Made by a program: the position numbers and the translations under genes. The notes beneath the pieces are model-generated. The model saw nothing but the letters and a program-made list of their open reading frames with translations. It had not been told where the DNA came from and did no database searches. A DNA stretch of 64,000 bases from Streptomyces sp. A2-16 (GTDB lineage: Bacteria; Actinomycetota; Actinomycetes; Streptomycetales; Streptomycetaceae), in assembly GCF_018128905.1 (NCBI RefSeq), contig NZ_CP063808.1, positions 2,294,001 to 2,358,000 of the forward strand, in the 5' to 3' direction. Positions 17,615 to 26,719 of the stretch are shown piece by piece (within the stretch, counting starts at the first letter, position 1; each line of letters begins with the position of its first letter).

Positions 17615-18502
17615 CCCCACCAGCCGCAACCGCTCCCCGCACACCCCCACCTCCACCGTCTGCCCCCACGTCAGCTCCAGCGAGTCGCCCTCCATGCCGT
17701 CCCCGAAGGCGATCAGACGTTCGGACTCGACGGTGAGGCGGAGGCGGGCGGGGGCGGGGAGCTCGCCGGCGGTCAGGGAGGTGCCGGTGGCCGGGGACGG
17801 CCAGGCCTCGCGGACGAACCAGACCAGGCGGGTCTCCGTCGGGGCCGGCAGCCGCAGGGCACCACCCCGCTCCTGCCACACGGACCGGAGCCAGCCCGTG
17901 GCCCCGGTCCCCGTCCCCACCAGCACCCCGGACGAAGCCTGGGCCTCGACGACACCCCCGTCGCCCTCCAGGCCCAGGCGGTATCGGGCGGTCTGATGAC
18001 CGTAGGCGCCCAGGTAGATCTCGTTCAGTGCGACGAGCCGCTGGGTGTCGTCCGCGACGGCCTCGACCATCGTCAGCTCGTCGACGCTCGCACCCGCCGC
18101 TGCCAGCAACTTCGCCGTGTCCCGCGGGCGGTGCCGCACCAGGACACCGGGGTTGCGGCCGGGCTCGGAGTCGATGCCCAGCACCGGTTGCCCGGACAGG
18201 TACTTGGCCACGTTGGCCACCAGTCCGTCCTGGCCGACCACGACCACGACGTCCTCGGGGGCGAACAGGAAACGGTCCAGGTCAGCCCGCTCCACCCGGG
18301 CCTGACGCCAGGTCAGGGGAATCGCGGAGGTCACCTCGGCGAGCGCCCGTCGGGTGCGCTCGTGGCGGGCGGCGACCTCCTCGATGTCCCGGCCCCGGGA
18401 GGAGAGGAAGAAGGCGGCCTGGCCGTGGGTGCCGTGGTGGGCCACCAACTCCTCGTACTCCGTGGTGCGATGGACCAGGACGGCCCGTGGCGCGAGACTC
18501 AC
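17612..18502 (-). CDS. Divergent NAD-kinase/diacylglycerol-kinase superfamily protein
   Basis: 296 residues. [27 protein letters not shown] corresponds to the GGDGT nucleotide-binding loop of NAD kinases, with Gln replacing the second Gly and the catalytic Asp kept. [15 protein letters not shown] and [18 protein letters not shown] match the later NE and TPTGSTA motifs in altered form. The N-terminal 90 residues are unlike housekeeping NAD kinase. It is coupled to the SPFH gene by a GTGA overlap, suggesting action at a membrane-linked assembly. Whether it still phosphorylates NAD is open. Confidence 0.75.
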   Translation of the reverse strand: MSLAPRAVLVHRTTEYEELVAHHGTHGQAAFFLSSRGRDIEEVAARHERTRRALAEVTSAIPLTWRQARVERADLDRFLFAPEDVVVVVGQDGLVANVAKYLSGQPVLGIDSEPGRNPGVLVRHRPRDTAKLLAAAGASVDELTMVEAVADDTQRLVALNEIYLGAYGHQTARYRLGLEGDGGVVEAQASSGVLVGTGTGATGWLRSVWQERGGALRLPAPTETRLVWFVREAWPSPATGTSLTAGELPAPARLRLTVESERLIAFGDGMEGDSLELTWGQTVEVGVCGERLRLVG

Positions 18503-19503
18503 TCCGGCTCCCGCGCGCCCAGCTTGGCCAGCAGCCCTGTCAGCACGTCCGGCGAGACGGTCAGGCTGTCGATGTGCGGCAGGTTCTCCGCGAGACGGGT
18601 CCCGGTGAGCGCGTGCAGGGTGGCGACCTCGACGTCCTCGTGCACCTTCAGCCAGGCGGCCTGCGCCTGTGCCTTCGCGTCACCGACCGCGCGCACTCCC
18701 TCGGCCTCCGCGCGAGCCAGCCGTACCGAGCGCGTCGCCTCCGCCTCGGCCCGTACCGCGTCCGCGGCCGCGTGCTCCTCCGCCTCCCGGCGGGCGTTCG
18801 TGCCGCGCTGCTCCACCAACTGCTCCTCGCGGCGGGCGAGTTCGATCTGGCTGGCCAGTTCGTTCTCGGCGATGGCCCGCTCGCGCTCCACGGCGACGGC
18901 CCGCCGTTCGTAGGTGGCCCGGTCGGCCTCCTGCTGGATCTGTTCGCGGGCCGGGGTCCGCAGCGCCCGCTCCACCTCCGGCTCGGGGCGCAGGGCCATC
19001 ACGCGTACGGCGACCACCTCGATGCCGGTGGCCGGCAGCCGTGGCTCGGCGTCCAGGCCCGCCGCGACCCGCTCGCGCACCGCCGCGACCCCGTCCACCA
19101 GGGCGGAGGACAGCGGAGTGCGGGCCAGTACGTCGAGCGCGTGCTGCTGGGCCGTCTCCGTGAGCAGCGTGCCCAGTTGCTCCAGGGGCGCGCCCCGCCA
19201 CACCCCGGTGTCCGGGTCGATCGAGAAGTCCAGGCGCGCGGCGGCGAGGGCGGGGTCGCCGATCCGGTAGGTCACGGTGGCCTGCACCGCCACGTCCTGG
19301 AAGTCGGACGTACGGGCATGGAACGTCATGGCCAACTCGCGGTCGTCCACCGGAACTTCGGAGAGTGCGGCCGTCAGCGCGCGGAACCAGAAGCTGAGCC
19401 CGGGACCGTCGTGCAGCAGGGTGCCGCCGCGGTGGTGCCGGATGTGCGCCGTGGGCGCACCGCGCAGATGGCGCCAACCGAGGCGCCGGGTGATGTCGGC
19501 CAT
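18499..19503 (-). CDS. SPFH/band-7 (flotillin-like) protein
   Basis: 334 residues. The band-7 domain spans about 40-190 ([36 protein letters not shown]). A long charged coiled coil follows at about 190-290, rich in AEA repeats as in flotillin, then a C-terminal segment ([24 protein letters not shown]). No TM helix or signal peptide is obvious, so association with membrane would be peripheral. It is the first gene of a two-gene unit with the NAD-kinase-like protein. SPFH proteins scaffold membrane microdomains; its partner here is unknown. Confidence 0.85.
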   Translation of the reverse strand: MADITRRLGWRHLRGAPTAHIRHHRGGTLLHDGPGLSFWFRALTAALSEVPVDDRELAMTFHARTSDFQDVAVQATVTYRIGDPALAAARLDFSIDPDTGVWRGAPLEQLGTLLTETAQQHALDVLARTPLSSALVDGVAAVRERVAAGLDAEPRLPATGIEVVAVRVMALRPEPEVERALRTPAREQIQQEADRATYERRAVAVERERAIAENELASQIELARREEQLVEQRGTNARREAEEHAAADAVRAEAEATRSVRLARAEAEGVRAVGDAKAQAQAAWLKVHEDVEVATLHALTGTRLAENLPHIDSLTVSPDVLTGLLAKLGAREPE

Positions 19504-19626
19504 CGAACCCCCTCTTTTCGTCTCTTGGACGATAACCGTGGGGCAGGATTGTCGTCAAGGGGACGAGAACAAGAAACCCCGGCGGACGGAGGGGTCAAGA
19601 CGGCCCCCGTTGGTCAGGATGGAGGC

Positions 19627-20850
19627 ATGGGATTCCATGTCGACTCCGAGACCGGGCGGCTCAGGCGCGTCATCCTGCACCGGCCGGACCTCGAGCTCAA
19701 AAGGCTCACCCCCAGCAACAAGGACGCACTCCTCTTCGACGACGTGCTGTGGGTGCGCCGGGCGCGCGCCGAGCACGACGGGTTCGCCGACGTGCTGCGC
19801 GACCGCGGTGTCGCCGTGCACCTCTTCGGCGACCTGCTCACCGAGGCCCTGGACATCCCGGCGGCCCGGTCGCTCGTCCTCGACCGGGTCTTCGCCGAGA
19901 AGGAGTACGGCCCGCTCGCCACCGACCATCTCCGCGCCTCCTTCGAGGCGCTGCCCGCCGAGGAGCTCGCGGAAGCACTCGTCGGCGGCATGACCAAGCG
20001 GGAGTTCCTGGAGGCGCACCCGGAGCCGACCTCCGTGCGCTTCCACGTCATGGACCTGGACGACTTCCTCCTGGCCCCGCTGCCCAACCACCTGTTCACC
20101 CGCGACACCTCGGCCTGGATATACGACGGGGTCTCCGTCAACGCCATGAAGTGGCCCGCCCGGCAGCGCGAGACGGTGCACTTCGAGGCGATCTACCGCC
20201 ACCACCCGCTCTTCCGTGACGAGACGTTCCACCTCTGGTCGGAGGGTCAGGCCGACTACCCGTCCACCATCGAGGGCGGCGACGTCCTCGTCATCGGCAA
20301 CGGCGCCGTCCTCATCGGCATGAGCGAACGGACCACGCCCCAGGCCGTCGAGATGCTCGCGCACAAGCTGTTCGCCGCAGGCTCCGCGCAGTCGATCGTG
20401 GCCCTCGACATGCCGAAGCGGCGGGCCTTCATGCATCTCGACACCGTGATGACGATGGTCGACGGCGACACCTTCACCCAGTACGCCGGACTCGGCATGC
20501 TCCGGTCGTACACCATCGAACCGGGCGTCGGGGACAAGGAGCTCAAGGTCACCGACCATCCGCCGGAGCACATGCACCGCGCGATCGCCGCCGCGCTCGG
20601 GCTGAGCGAGATCCGGGTCCTGACCGCCACCCAGGACGTGCACGCGGCCGAACGCGAGCAGTGGGACGACGGCTGCAACGTCCTCGCCGTCGAGCCGGGT
20701 GTCGTCGTCGCCTACGAGCGCAACGCCACCACCAACACCCATCTGCGCAAGCAGGGCATCGAGGTCATCGAGATCCCGGGCAGCGAACTGGGGCGGGGGC
20801 GGGGCGGGCCGCGCTGCATGAGCTGTCCGGTGGAGAGGGAGGCTGTATAG
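19627..20850 (+). CDS. arcA: Arginine deiminase
   Basis: 407 residues, full length for the family. It converts arginine to citrulline and ammonia. Diagnostic blocks include [51 protein letters not shown] (catalytic His) and GGPRCMSCP with catalytic Cys397. Start ATG 19627 follows GGAGG with 1-2 nt, tight but the best available. argF starts 59 bp downstream, while the carbamate kinase and antiporter of fermentative arc operons are absent, so ATP generation by the classical ADI route is not supported here. Confidence 0.95.
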   Translation: MGFHVDSETGRLRRVILHRPDLELKRLTPSNKDALLFDDVLWVRRARAEHDGFADVLRDRGVAVHLFGDLLTEALDIPAARSLVLDRVFAEKEYGPLATDHLRASFEALPAEELAEALVGGMTKREFLEAHPEPTSVRFHVMDLDDFLLAPLPNHLFTRDTSAWIYDGVSVNAMKWPARQRETVHFEAIYRHHPLFRDETFHLWSEGQADYPSTIEGGDVLVIGNGAVLIGMSERTTPQAVEMLAHKLFAAGSAQSIVALDMPKRRAFMHLDTVMTMVDGDTFTQYAGLGMLRSYTIEPGVGDKELKVTDHPPEHMHRAIAAALGLSEIRVLTATQDVHAAEREQWDDGCNVLAVEPGVVVAYERNATTNTHLRKQGIEVIEIPGSELGRGRGGPRCMSCPVEREAV

Positions 20851-20871
20851 AAATGCTGAACATCGTATAGA
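20845..20871 (+). promoter_or_regulatory. AT-rich GTATAGA repeat between arcA and argF
   Basis: GTATAGA occurs at 20845-20851 (over the arcA stop) and again at 20865-20871, exactly 20 bp apart, in an AT-rich island unusual for this DNA. It may hold an argF promoter or a regulator site; the match to a Streptomyces ARG box is poor. Confidence 0.4.
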
Positions 20872-20909
20872 CTTCCAGCGTCCTGTTCCCGTCCCTCTGG
20901 AGCGCCCCC

Positions 20910-21917
20910 ATGGCGACTGTTCCCACCGCCCTCGCCGGGCGCCACTTCCTCAAGGAGCTCGACTTCACGGCCGAGGAGTTCCTCGGCCTGGTCGAGCTGG
21001 CCGCCGAGCTGAAGGCCGCCAAGAAGGCGGGAACCGAGACGCGGTACCTGAGCGGGAAGAACATCGCGCTGATCTTCGAGAAGACCTCGACGCGCACGCG
21101 CTGCGCGTTCGAGGTCGCCGCCGCCGACCAGGGCGCCTCGACGACCTACCTGGACCCGTCCGGCTCGCAGATCGGGCACAAGGAGTCCGTACGGGACACC
21201 GCGCGCGTGCTCGGTCGTATGTACGACGGGATCGAGTACCGCGGGGACAGCCAGCAGAACGTGGAGGAGCTGGCCGCGTACGCCGGGGTGCCGGTGTACA
21301 ACGGGCTCACCGACGACTGGCACCCCACCCAGATGCTGGCCGACGTGCTGACGATGACCGAGCACACCGCGAAGCCGGTCCGGGAGATCGCCTTCGCCTA
21401 CCTCGGTGACGCGCGGTTCAACATGGGCAACTCGTATCTGATCACCGGCGCCCTGCTCGGCATGGACGTGCGGATCGTCGCGCCGAAGACCTACTGGCCC
21501 GCGCAGGACGTCGTCGAGCGGGCGCGCGCGCTCGCCGTGGACAGCGGGGCGCGGATCACGCTCACCGAGTCGCCGGCGGAAGGCGTGCTGGGGGCGGACT
21601 TCGTCGCGACCGACGTCTGGGTCTCCATGGGCGAGCCGAAGAGCGTGTGGGACGAGCGGATCGCGGCCCTCGGGCCGTACGCGGTGACCATGGACGTGCT
21701 GAGGGCCACGGGCAATGCGGACGTGAAGTTCCTGCACTGCCTGCCCGCCTTCCACGACCTCGGTACCAAGGTGGGTCAGGAGATCTTCGAGACCCACGGG
21801 CTGGAGTCCCTGGAGGTCACGGACGAGGTGTTCGAGTCGGCGCACTCGGTCGTGTTCGACGAGGCGGAGAACCGGCTGCACACGATCAAGGCGATCCTGG
21901 TCGCGACGCTGGCCTGA
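20910..21917 (+). CDS. argF: Ornithine carbamoyltransferase
   Basis: 335 residues. [21 protein letters not shown] holds the carbamoyl-phosphate loop (STRTR), and the ornithine site is seen in [10 protein letters not shown]. It condenses ornithine and carbamoyl phosphate to citrulline, or runs in reverse from citrulline. Lying directly after arcA away from the main arg operon, it may be the catabolic or auxiliary copy, though sequence alone does not decide direction. The Asn and SMG loops (DVWVSMGEP) are intact. Confidence 0.95.
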   Translation: MATVPTALAGRHFLKELDFTAEEFLGLVELAAELKAAKKAGTETRYLSGKNIALIFEKTSTRTRCAFEVAAADQGASTTYLDPSGSQIGHKESVRDTARVLGRMYDGIEYRGDSQQNVEELAAYAGVPVYNGLTDDWHPTQMLADVLTMTEHTAKPVREIAFAYLGDARFNMGNSYLITGALLGMDVRIVAPKTYWPAQDVVERARALAVDSGARITLTESPAEGVLGADFVATDVWVSMGEPKSVWDERIAALGPYAVTMDVLRATGNADVKFLHCLPAFHDLGTKVGQEIFETHGLESLEVTDEVFESAHSVVFDEAENRLHTIKAILVATLA

Positions 21918-21920
21918 GCG

Positions 21921-22373
21921 TCACGCCGGGTGCCACTGAGGCGGCACCACCGACAGCCGGAACCACACCGCCTTGCCGGTCTCGGTCGGGCGGTGGCCGC
22001 ACGAGGAGCTGAGCGCCCGGATCAGCAGCAGACCCCGGCCGTGCTCCTGCCAGGGGTCCGGGTCCCGGGGCTCCGGCTGGGTCAGGTGCCCCGGAGGCGC
22101 CGGGTCCGGGTCGTGCACCTCCACCTGACAGCCGGTCGGCAGCAGCTCCACCACCAGCTCTATCGGGGTGTCGCCGGCCGTGTGCTCCACGGCGTTCGCC
22201 ACCAGTTCGGCCGTCAGCAGCTCCGCGGTGTCGCTGTCCGCCCCGTGCTCCAGCTCGGCCAGCGCGGTGCGGACCAGGGCGCGCGCCACGGGCACGGCCG
22301 CGGCGGAATGCGGCAGCGCGATGCGCCAGGAGGCGGAGGCTGAGGGGCGATCTTGCAAGGCGGGTCCGTTCAT
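21921..22373 (-). CDS. HATPase_c anti-sigma-type ATP-binding protein
   Basis: 150 residues, a stand-alone GHKL ATPase domain of the kind numerous in Streptomyces. The N box is LLTAELVANAVEHT, followed by VEVHDPDP (G1-like) and EHGRGLLLIRALSSSCG (G2). Such RsbW-like proteins bind and often phosphorylate anti-sigma antagonists. No partner sigma or antagonist gene is adjacent. It is convergent with argF, with a 3-bp gap. Confidence 0.85.
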   Translation of the reverse strand: MNGPALQDRPSASASWRIALPHSAAAVPVARALVRTALAELEHGADSDTAELLTAELVANAVEHTAGDTPIELVVELLPTGCQVEVHDPDPAPPGHLTQPEPRDPDPWQEHGRGLLLIRALSSSCGHRPTETGKAVWFRLSVVPPQWHPA

Positions 22374-22701
22374 GAGCAGGCTGTCCTGCTTTCAACCGTA
22401 TGAATGGTACGGCGCCGTCGGCAGGGTCGTCCGGCGGGCGCCGTACGGGACCTTCGGCCCCGTTGGCAGGCGGCTTACCCGTAGCAACGGCTTGCCTCGC
22501 ACCGCTGATCCCGCCGTTGCCGGTCTGTCGACGAGCCGTGACGGATGTGACGGGGCCAGGTCACATGTCCATGCCCTCCTCGGCATGCCTACTCCTCGCC
22601 CACTCCTATCGCGCACTCGTGACGACAGTCAAAGATGAGTGATAGCTTCGAGAGTGGACCGCACCTCGCACCTCGCCCGAGCACGAGGAGGCCGCACGGA
22701 C
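22374..22701. other. 328-bp divergent intergenic region
   Basis: Between the ATP-binding protein gene and the enoyl-CoA hydratase gene. It contains an interrupted inverted repeat (CCGTA...TACGG near 22397-22417) and the candidate PaaX-type element at 22619-22644. Short frames here lack coding character; I see no gene. Confidence 0.6.
22619..22644 (+). promoter_or_regulatory. Candidate anthranilate-regulon operator/promoter, copy 1
   Basis: GTGACGACAGTCAA (22619-22632) is followed 8 bp later by GATA (22641-22644), 58 bp upstream of the hydratase start. The same arrangement recurs at 28410-28435, upstream of the other operon heads of the pathway. Binding by the local PaaX protein is inferred. 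Confidence 0.65.
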
Positions 22702-23529
22702 ATGAGCCCCTTCACCGGCTCCGCCGCCCGCACCCCCGACTGGCAGCACCTGCGCGTCGACGTCACCGAGGGGGTCGCCACCGTCACCCTGGCCCGCCCC
22801 GAGAAACTCAACGCGCTCACCTTCGGCGCCTACGCCGACCTGCGCGACCTGCTCGCCGAGCTGTCCCGCGAGCGCTCCGTCCGGGCCCTGGTCCTGGCCG
22901 GAGAGGGACGCGGTTTCTGCTCCGGCGGCGATGTCGACGAGATCATCGGCGCGACCCTCGCCATGGACACCGCCCAGCTCCTCGACTTCAACCGGATGAC
23001 CGGCCAGGTGGTACGGGCCGTACGGGAGTGCCCGTTCCCGGTGATCGCGGCCGTGCACGGGGTGGCCGCGGGTGCGGGCGCGGTCCTCGCCCTGGCGGCC
23101 GACTTCCGGGTGGCGGACCCCTCGGCCCGCTTCGCCTTCCTCTTCACCCGGGTCGGCCTGTCCGGCGGAGACATGGGCGCGGCCTATCTGCTGCCCCGGG
23201 TCGTCGGCCTCGGCCATGCCACCCGCCTCCTCATGCTCGGCGAACCGGTCCGCGCTCCCGAGGCCGAGCGCATCGGCCTGATCAGCGAACTGACGGCGGA
23301 GGGCGCCGCGGACGAGGCCGCGCGGACACTGGCCCGCCGCCTGGCCGAGGGCCCGGCACTGGCGTACGCCCAGACGAAGGCCCTGCTCACGGCGGAGCTG
23401 GACATGCCGTTGGCGGCTTCGGTGGAACTGGACGCCTCGACGCAGGCCCTCCTGATGAACGGTGAGGACTACGCGGAGTTCCATGCGGCCTTCGCGGAGA
23501 AGAGGCCGCCCAAATGGAAGGGGCGGTAA
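22702..23529 (+). CDS. Enoyl-CoA hydratase/isomerase family protein
   Basis: 275 residues of crotonase fold: VTLARPEKLNALTFGAY, VLAGEGRGFCSGGDVDEI (first oxyanion-hole segment) and AVHGVAAGAGAVLALAADFRVA (second). Its stop (TAA) abuts the GTG of the monooxygenase/reductase gene, so it is the first gene of that operon. In the 2-aminobenzoyl-CoA route such enzymes would hydrate or open the dearomatised ring. ATG 22702 was chosen for GAGGAGG at 22683-22689. Confidence 0.9.
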   Translation: MSPFTGSAARTPDWQHLRVDVTEGVATVTLARPEKLNALTFGAYADLRDLLAELSRERSVRALVLAGEGRGFCSGGDVDEIIGATLAMDTAQLLDFNRMTGQVVRAVRECPFPVIAAVHGVAAGAGAVLALAADFRVADPSARFAFLFTRVGLSGGDMGAAYLLPRVVGLGHATRLLMLGEPVRAPEAERIGLISELTAEGAADEAARTLARRLAEGPALAYAQTKALLTAELDMPLAASVELDASTQALLMNGEDYAEFHAAFAEKRPPKWKGR

Positions 23530-25812
23530 GTGTCCCGACCTAGCCACCCCCTGCGCGTCGCGATCATCGGCGGCGGCCCCGGCGGCCTGTACGCGGCCGC
23601 GTTGCTGAAACGCCTGGATCCCGCCCGGGACGTCACCGTCTGGGAACGCAACGCCCCCGACGACACCTTCGGCTTCGGCGTGGTCCTCTCCGACGAGACC
23701 CTCGGCGGCATCGAACACGCGGACCCCGTGGTCTACGCGGCCCTGCAGAAGGACTTCGTGCGCTGGGACGACATAGACGTCGTGCACCGAGGCGTACGGC
23801 ACACCTCCGGAGGCCACGGCTTCGCCGCACTCGGCCGCAAGAGGCTCCTCGAGATCCTGCACGACCGCTGCCGCTCCCTCGGCGTGGACCTCCGCTTCCG
23901 CACCCAGGCCCCACCCGACCTCGCGGACACGCACGACCTCGTCATCGCCGCCGACGGAGTCAACAGCACCACACGCGAGGCCCACGCCCATGTGTTCCGC
24001 CCCCATGTGACCCCGCACCGCTGCCGCTACATCTGGCTCGCCGCCGACTTCGCCTTCGAGGCCTTCCGGTTCGAGATCGCCGAGACCGAGCACGGCGTGA
24101 TGCAGCTCCACGGCTACCCCTACGCCCCCGACGCCTCCACCGTGATCATCGAGATGCGCGAGGAGGTGTGGCGGGCAGCGGGCTTCGCCGAACCGGACAC
24201 GGCCGAATCCATCGACCGCTGCGCCAAGATCTTCGCGGAGGCGCTGCGCGGCCGCCCCCTGTGCTCCAACAACTCCACCTGGACCACCTTCCGCACGGTG
24301 GTCGACGAGCACTGGTCGCACGGCAACACCGTGCTGCTCGGCGACGCGGCCCACACCGCCCACTTCTCCATCGGCTCCGGCACCAAGCTCGCCGTGGAGG
24401 ACGCCCTCGCCCTGGCCGCCTGCCTGCAGGAACAGCCGTCACTGCAGGAGGCGTTGACGGCCTACGAGGCCGAGCGCAAGCCGGTGGTCGCCTCCACGCA
24501 ACGCGCCGCCCGCGCCAGCCTCGAGTGGTTCGAGAACCTCGGCCTGTACCTGGACCAGCCGCCCCGCCAGTTCGCCTTCAACCTGCTCACCCGCAGCCGC
24601 CGCGTCACCCACGACAACCTGCGGCTGCGCGACGCCCGCTTCACCGGCGCCGTGGAGCGCGAGTTCGGCTGCCCGCCCGGCACGCCCCCGATGTTCACCC
24701 CGTTCCGGCTGCGCGGTCTGACTCTGCGCAACCGGGTCGTGGTGTCGCCGATGGACATGTACTCCGCCACCGACGGCATCCCCGGCGACTTCCATCTGGT
24801 CCACCTGGGCGCCCGGGCGCTCGGCGGCGCCGGGCTGGTGATGACCGAGATGGTGTGCGTCTCGCCCGAGGGGCGCATCACGCCCGGCTGCACCGGCCTC
24901 TACACCGGCAGGCAGGCCGAGGCGTGGAAGCGGATCACCGACTTCGTCCACACGCGGTCACCGGGCACCGCGATCGGCGTCCAGCTCGGCCACAGCGGCC
25001 GCAAGGGCTCGACCAAGCTGATGTGGGAGGGCATCGACGAGCCGCTGCCGGAGGGCAACTGGCCGGTCGTGGCGCCCTCCCCGATCCCGTACCGGCCCTG
25101 CAACCAGACCCCGCGCGAGCTCGGCCGCGCACAACTGACCGATATCCGCGAACAGTTCACGGCTGCCGCCTGGCGCGCCGTCCGGGCCGGCTTCGACCTC
25201 CTCGAACTGCACTGCGCCCACGGCTATCTGCTCTCCGGCTTCCTCTCCCCGCTGACCAACCGGCGCACCGACGCCTACGGCGGCTCGCTCGCGAAGCGCC
25301 TCCGCTTCCCGCTCGAAGTCTTCGACGCCATCAGGGGAGTGTGGCCGCAGGAACGGCCCATGACCGTCCGCATCTCCGCCACCGACTGGGCCGAGGGCGG
25401 CAACACGGCCGAGGACGCCGTCGAGATCGCCCGCGCCTTCGCCGCGCACGGCGCCGACGCGATCGACGTGTCGACCGGGCAGGTCGTGGCCGAGGAGCAG
25501 CCGGAGTACGGGCGGTCGTACCAGACGCCGTACGCCGACCGGATCCGTCACGAGACCGGGATCCCGGTGATCGCGGTCGGCGCCATCTCCTCCTGGGACG
25601 ACGTCAACTCACTGATCCTGGCCGGGCGCACGGACCTGTGCGCGCTGGCCCGGCCGCATCTCCACGACCCGAACTGGACCCTGCACGCGGCCGCCGAGCA
25701 GGGGTACGACGGCCCCGGCGCCCGCTGGCCGGACCCCTACCGCGCGGGCAGCCGGCGACCCCGGACCGGCCGCACGGACGGGCCGAAACCCCGTCTCGTG
25801 CTGGGCAGTTGA
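23530..25812 (+). CDS. Fused FAD monooxygenase/old-yellow-enzyme, 2-aminobenzoyl-CoA monooxygenase/reductase type
   Basis: 760 residues. Residues 1 to about 385 are a group A flavoprotein monooxygenase (VAIIGGGPGGLYAAALL, GDAAHTAHFSIGSGTKLA). Residues about 390-760 are an OYE-type TIM barrel (MFTPFRLRGLTLRNRVVVSPM, LHCAHGYLLSGFLSPLTNRR, DLCALARPHLHDPNW). This architecture is that of the Azoarcus enzyme that hydroxylates and then reduces 2-aminobenzoyl-CoA to 2-amino-5-oxocyclohex-1-enecarbonyl-CoA. Automated names often say salicylyl-CoA 5-hydroxylase because of the FAD half. The neighbouring aryl-CoA ligase, hydratase and acyl-CoA dehydrogenase support the CoA-thioester substrate. Confidence 0.88.
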   Translation: MSRPSHPLRVAIIGGGPGGLYAAALLKRLDPARDVTVWERNAPDDTFGFGVVLSDETLGGIEHADPVVYAALQKDFVRWDDIDVVHRGVRHTSGGHGFAALGRKRLLEILHDRCRSLGVDLRFRTQAPPDLADTHDLVIAADGVNSTTREAHAHVFRPHVTPHRCRYIWLAADFAFEAFRFEIAETEHGVMQLHGYPYAPDASTVIIEMREEVWRAAGFAEPDTAESIDRCAKIFAEALRGRPLCSNNSTWTTFRTVVDEHWSHGNTVLLGDAAHTAHFSIGSGTKLAVEDALALAACLQEQPSLQEALTAYEAERKPVVASTQRAARASLEWFENLGLYLDQPPRQFAFNLLTRSRRVTHDNLRLRDARFTGAVEREFGCPPGTPPMFTPFRLRGLTLRNRVVVSPMDMYSATDGIPGDFHLVHLGARALGGAGLVMTEMVCVSPEGRITPGCTGLYTGRQAEAWKRITDFVHTRSPGTAIGVQLGHSGRKGSTKLMWEGIDEPLPEGNWPVVAPSPIPYRPCNQTPRELGRAQLTDIREQFTAAAWRAVRAGFDLLELHCAHGYLLSGFLSPLTNRRTDAYGGSLAKRLRFPLEVFDAIRGVWPQERPMTVRISATDWAEGGNTAEDAVEIARAFAAHGADAIDVSTGQVVAEEQPEYGRSYQTPYADRIRHETGIPVIAVGAISSWDDVNSLILAGRTDLCALARPHLHDPNWTLHAAAEQGYDGPGARWPDPYRAGSRRPRTGRTDGPKPRLVLGS

Positions 25813-25891
25813 GACCCGCCGACGCGGATCGGCGGTGCGCTGCGCAGGAGAAGCAGACCGGCGGAGAGGCAGTGGCGTGTCTCGTCGCCGG

Positions 25892-26704
25892 TCACACACC
25901 CGCGAACGCGGCACCCGCGTCCCGCAGTCGCTCGTGCAGGCCCCGGAACACCGCGGCCGCCCGCTCGCCCGGCCAGTCCTCGGGCAGCAGCGCGGCGGGC
26001 AGGCCGGGGTCGGCGTAGGGGAGATGGCGCCAGGAGTCGAGGGCGAGGAGGTAGTCGCGGTAGGCCTCCTCGGGCGGGGTGTCGGCCCGGTCCTGCCAGT
26101 CGTGCAGCACGCGCGCGTGGCGGTCCAGGAACGCCTCGTGCTCCTTGGCGATCGCGGCCAGGTCCCACCAGCGGGCCACGGCCTCGGCGGTCGCCGCGAA
26201 GCCGAGGTGCTCGCCGCGGAAGAAGTCCACGTACGGGTCGAGCCGGAGCCGCTGGAGCGTGTGCCGGGCCTCCTCGTACAACCGGGCCGGCGCGATCCAG
26301 ACCCCGGGGGCCGCCGTGCCGAAGCCGAGCCCGGCCAGCCGCGAGCGCAGCACGTGCCGCTTCTGCCGCTCCGACTCGGGCACCGAGAACACGGCGAGCA
26401 CCCAGCCCTCGTCCTCGGGCGGGGTCACCGCGTAGATGCGCCGGTCGCCGTCGTCGAGCAGCTGACGGGCGTCCGGCGACAGCCCGTACCCGGCCGCGCC
26501 CTGTGCGGTGCGGGCCGGCAGCAGCAGCCCGCGCCGTTTCAGGCGGGACACGGACGACCGTACGGAGGGTGCGTCCACGCCGACCGCTGCCAGCAGCCGG
26601 ATGAGCTCGGCGACGGGCACGGGGCCCGGCATGAAGCGGCCGTAGGCTCCGTAGAGCGTGACGATGAGAGACCGTGGTGCATGCTGGTCGGACACGTTGA
26701 TCAT
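25892..26704 (-). CDS. PaaX-family transcriptional regulator
   Basis: 270 residues. It has an N-terminal winged helix (SLIVTLYGAYGRF, VGVDAPSVRSSVSRLKRRGLL), a PaaX central domain (WVLAVFSVPESERQKRHVLRSRL) and a C-terminal domain (RDYLLALDSWRHLPYADPGLP). PaaX proteins repress CoA-ester catabolic operons and respond to aryl-CoA intermediates. It lies 15 bp after the CoA-ligase gene and is co-transcribed with it, so an aryl-CoA effector, probably 2-aminobenzoyl-CoA, is inferred. Confidence 0.9.
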   Translation of the reverse strand: MINVSDQHAPRSLIVTLYGAYGRFMPGPVPVAELIRLLAAVGVDAPSVRSSVSRLKRRGLLLPARTAQGAAGYGLSPDARQLLDDGDRRIYAVTPPEDEGWVLAVFSVPESERQKRHVLRSRLAGLGFGTAAPGVWIAPARLYEEARHTLQRLRLDPYVDFFRGEHLGFAATAEAVARWWDLAAIAKEHEAFLDRHARVLHDWQDRADTPPEEAYRDYLLALDSWRHLPYADPGLPAALLPEDWPGERAAAVFRGLHERLRDAGAAFAGV

Positions 26705-26719
26705 CTTAGGTCGTGTGGA

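Noticed and set aside
20851..20909. ArgR (ARG box) site before argF
   Set aside because: The match to the Streptomyces ARG-box consensus as I remember it is poor; only the GTATAGA repeat is reported.
23530..24700. Salicylyl-CoA 5-hydroxylase as the name of the FAD half
   Set aside because: The protein continues into an old-yellow-enzyme domain and the operon lacks gentisate-pathway genes, so the aminobenzoyl-CoA enzyme fits better.
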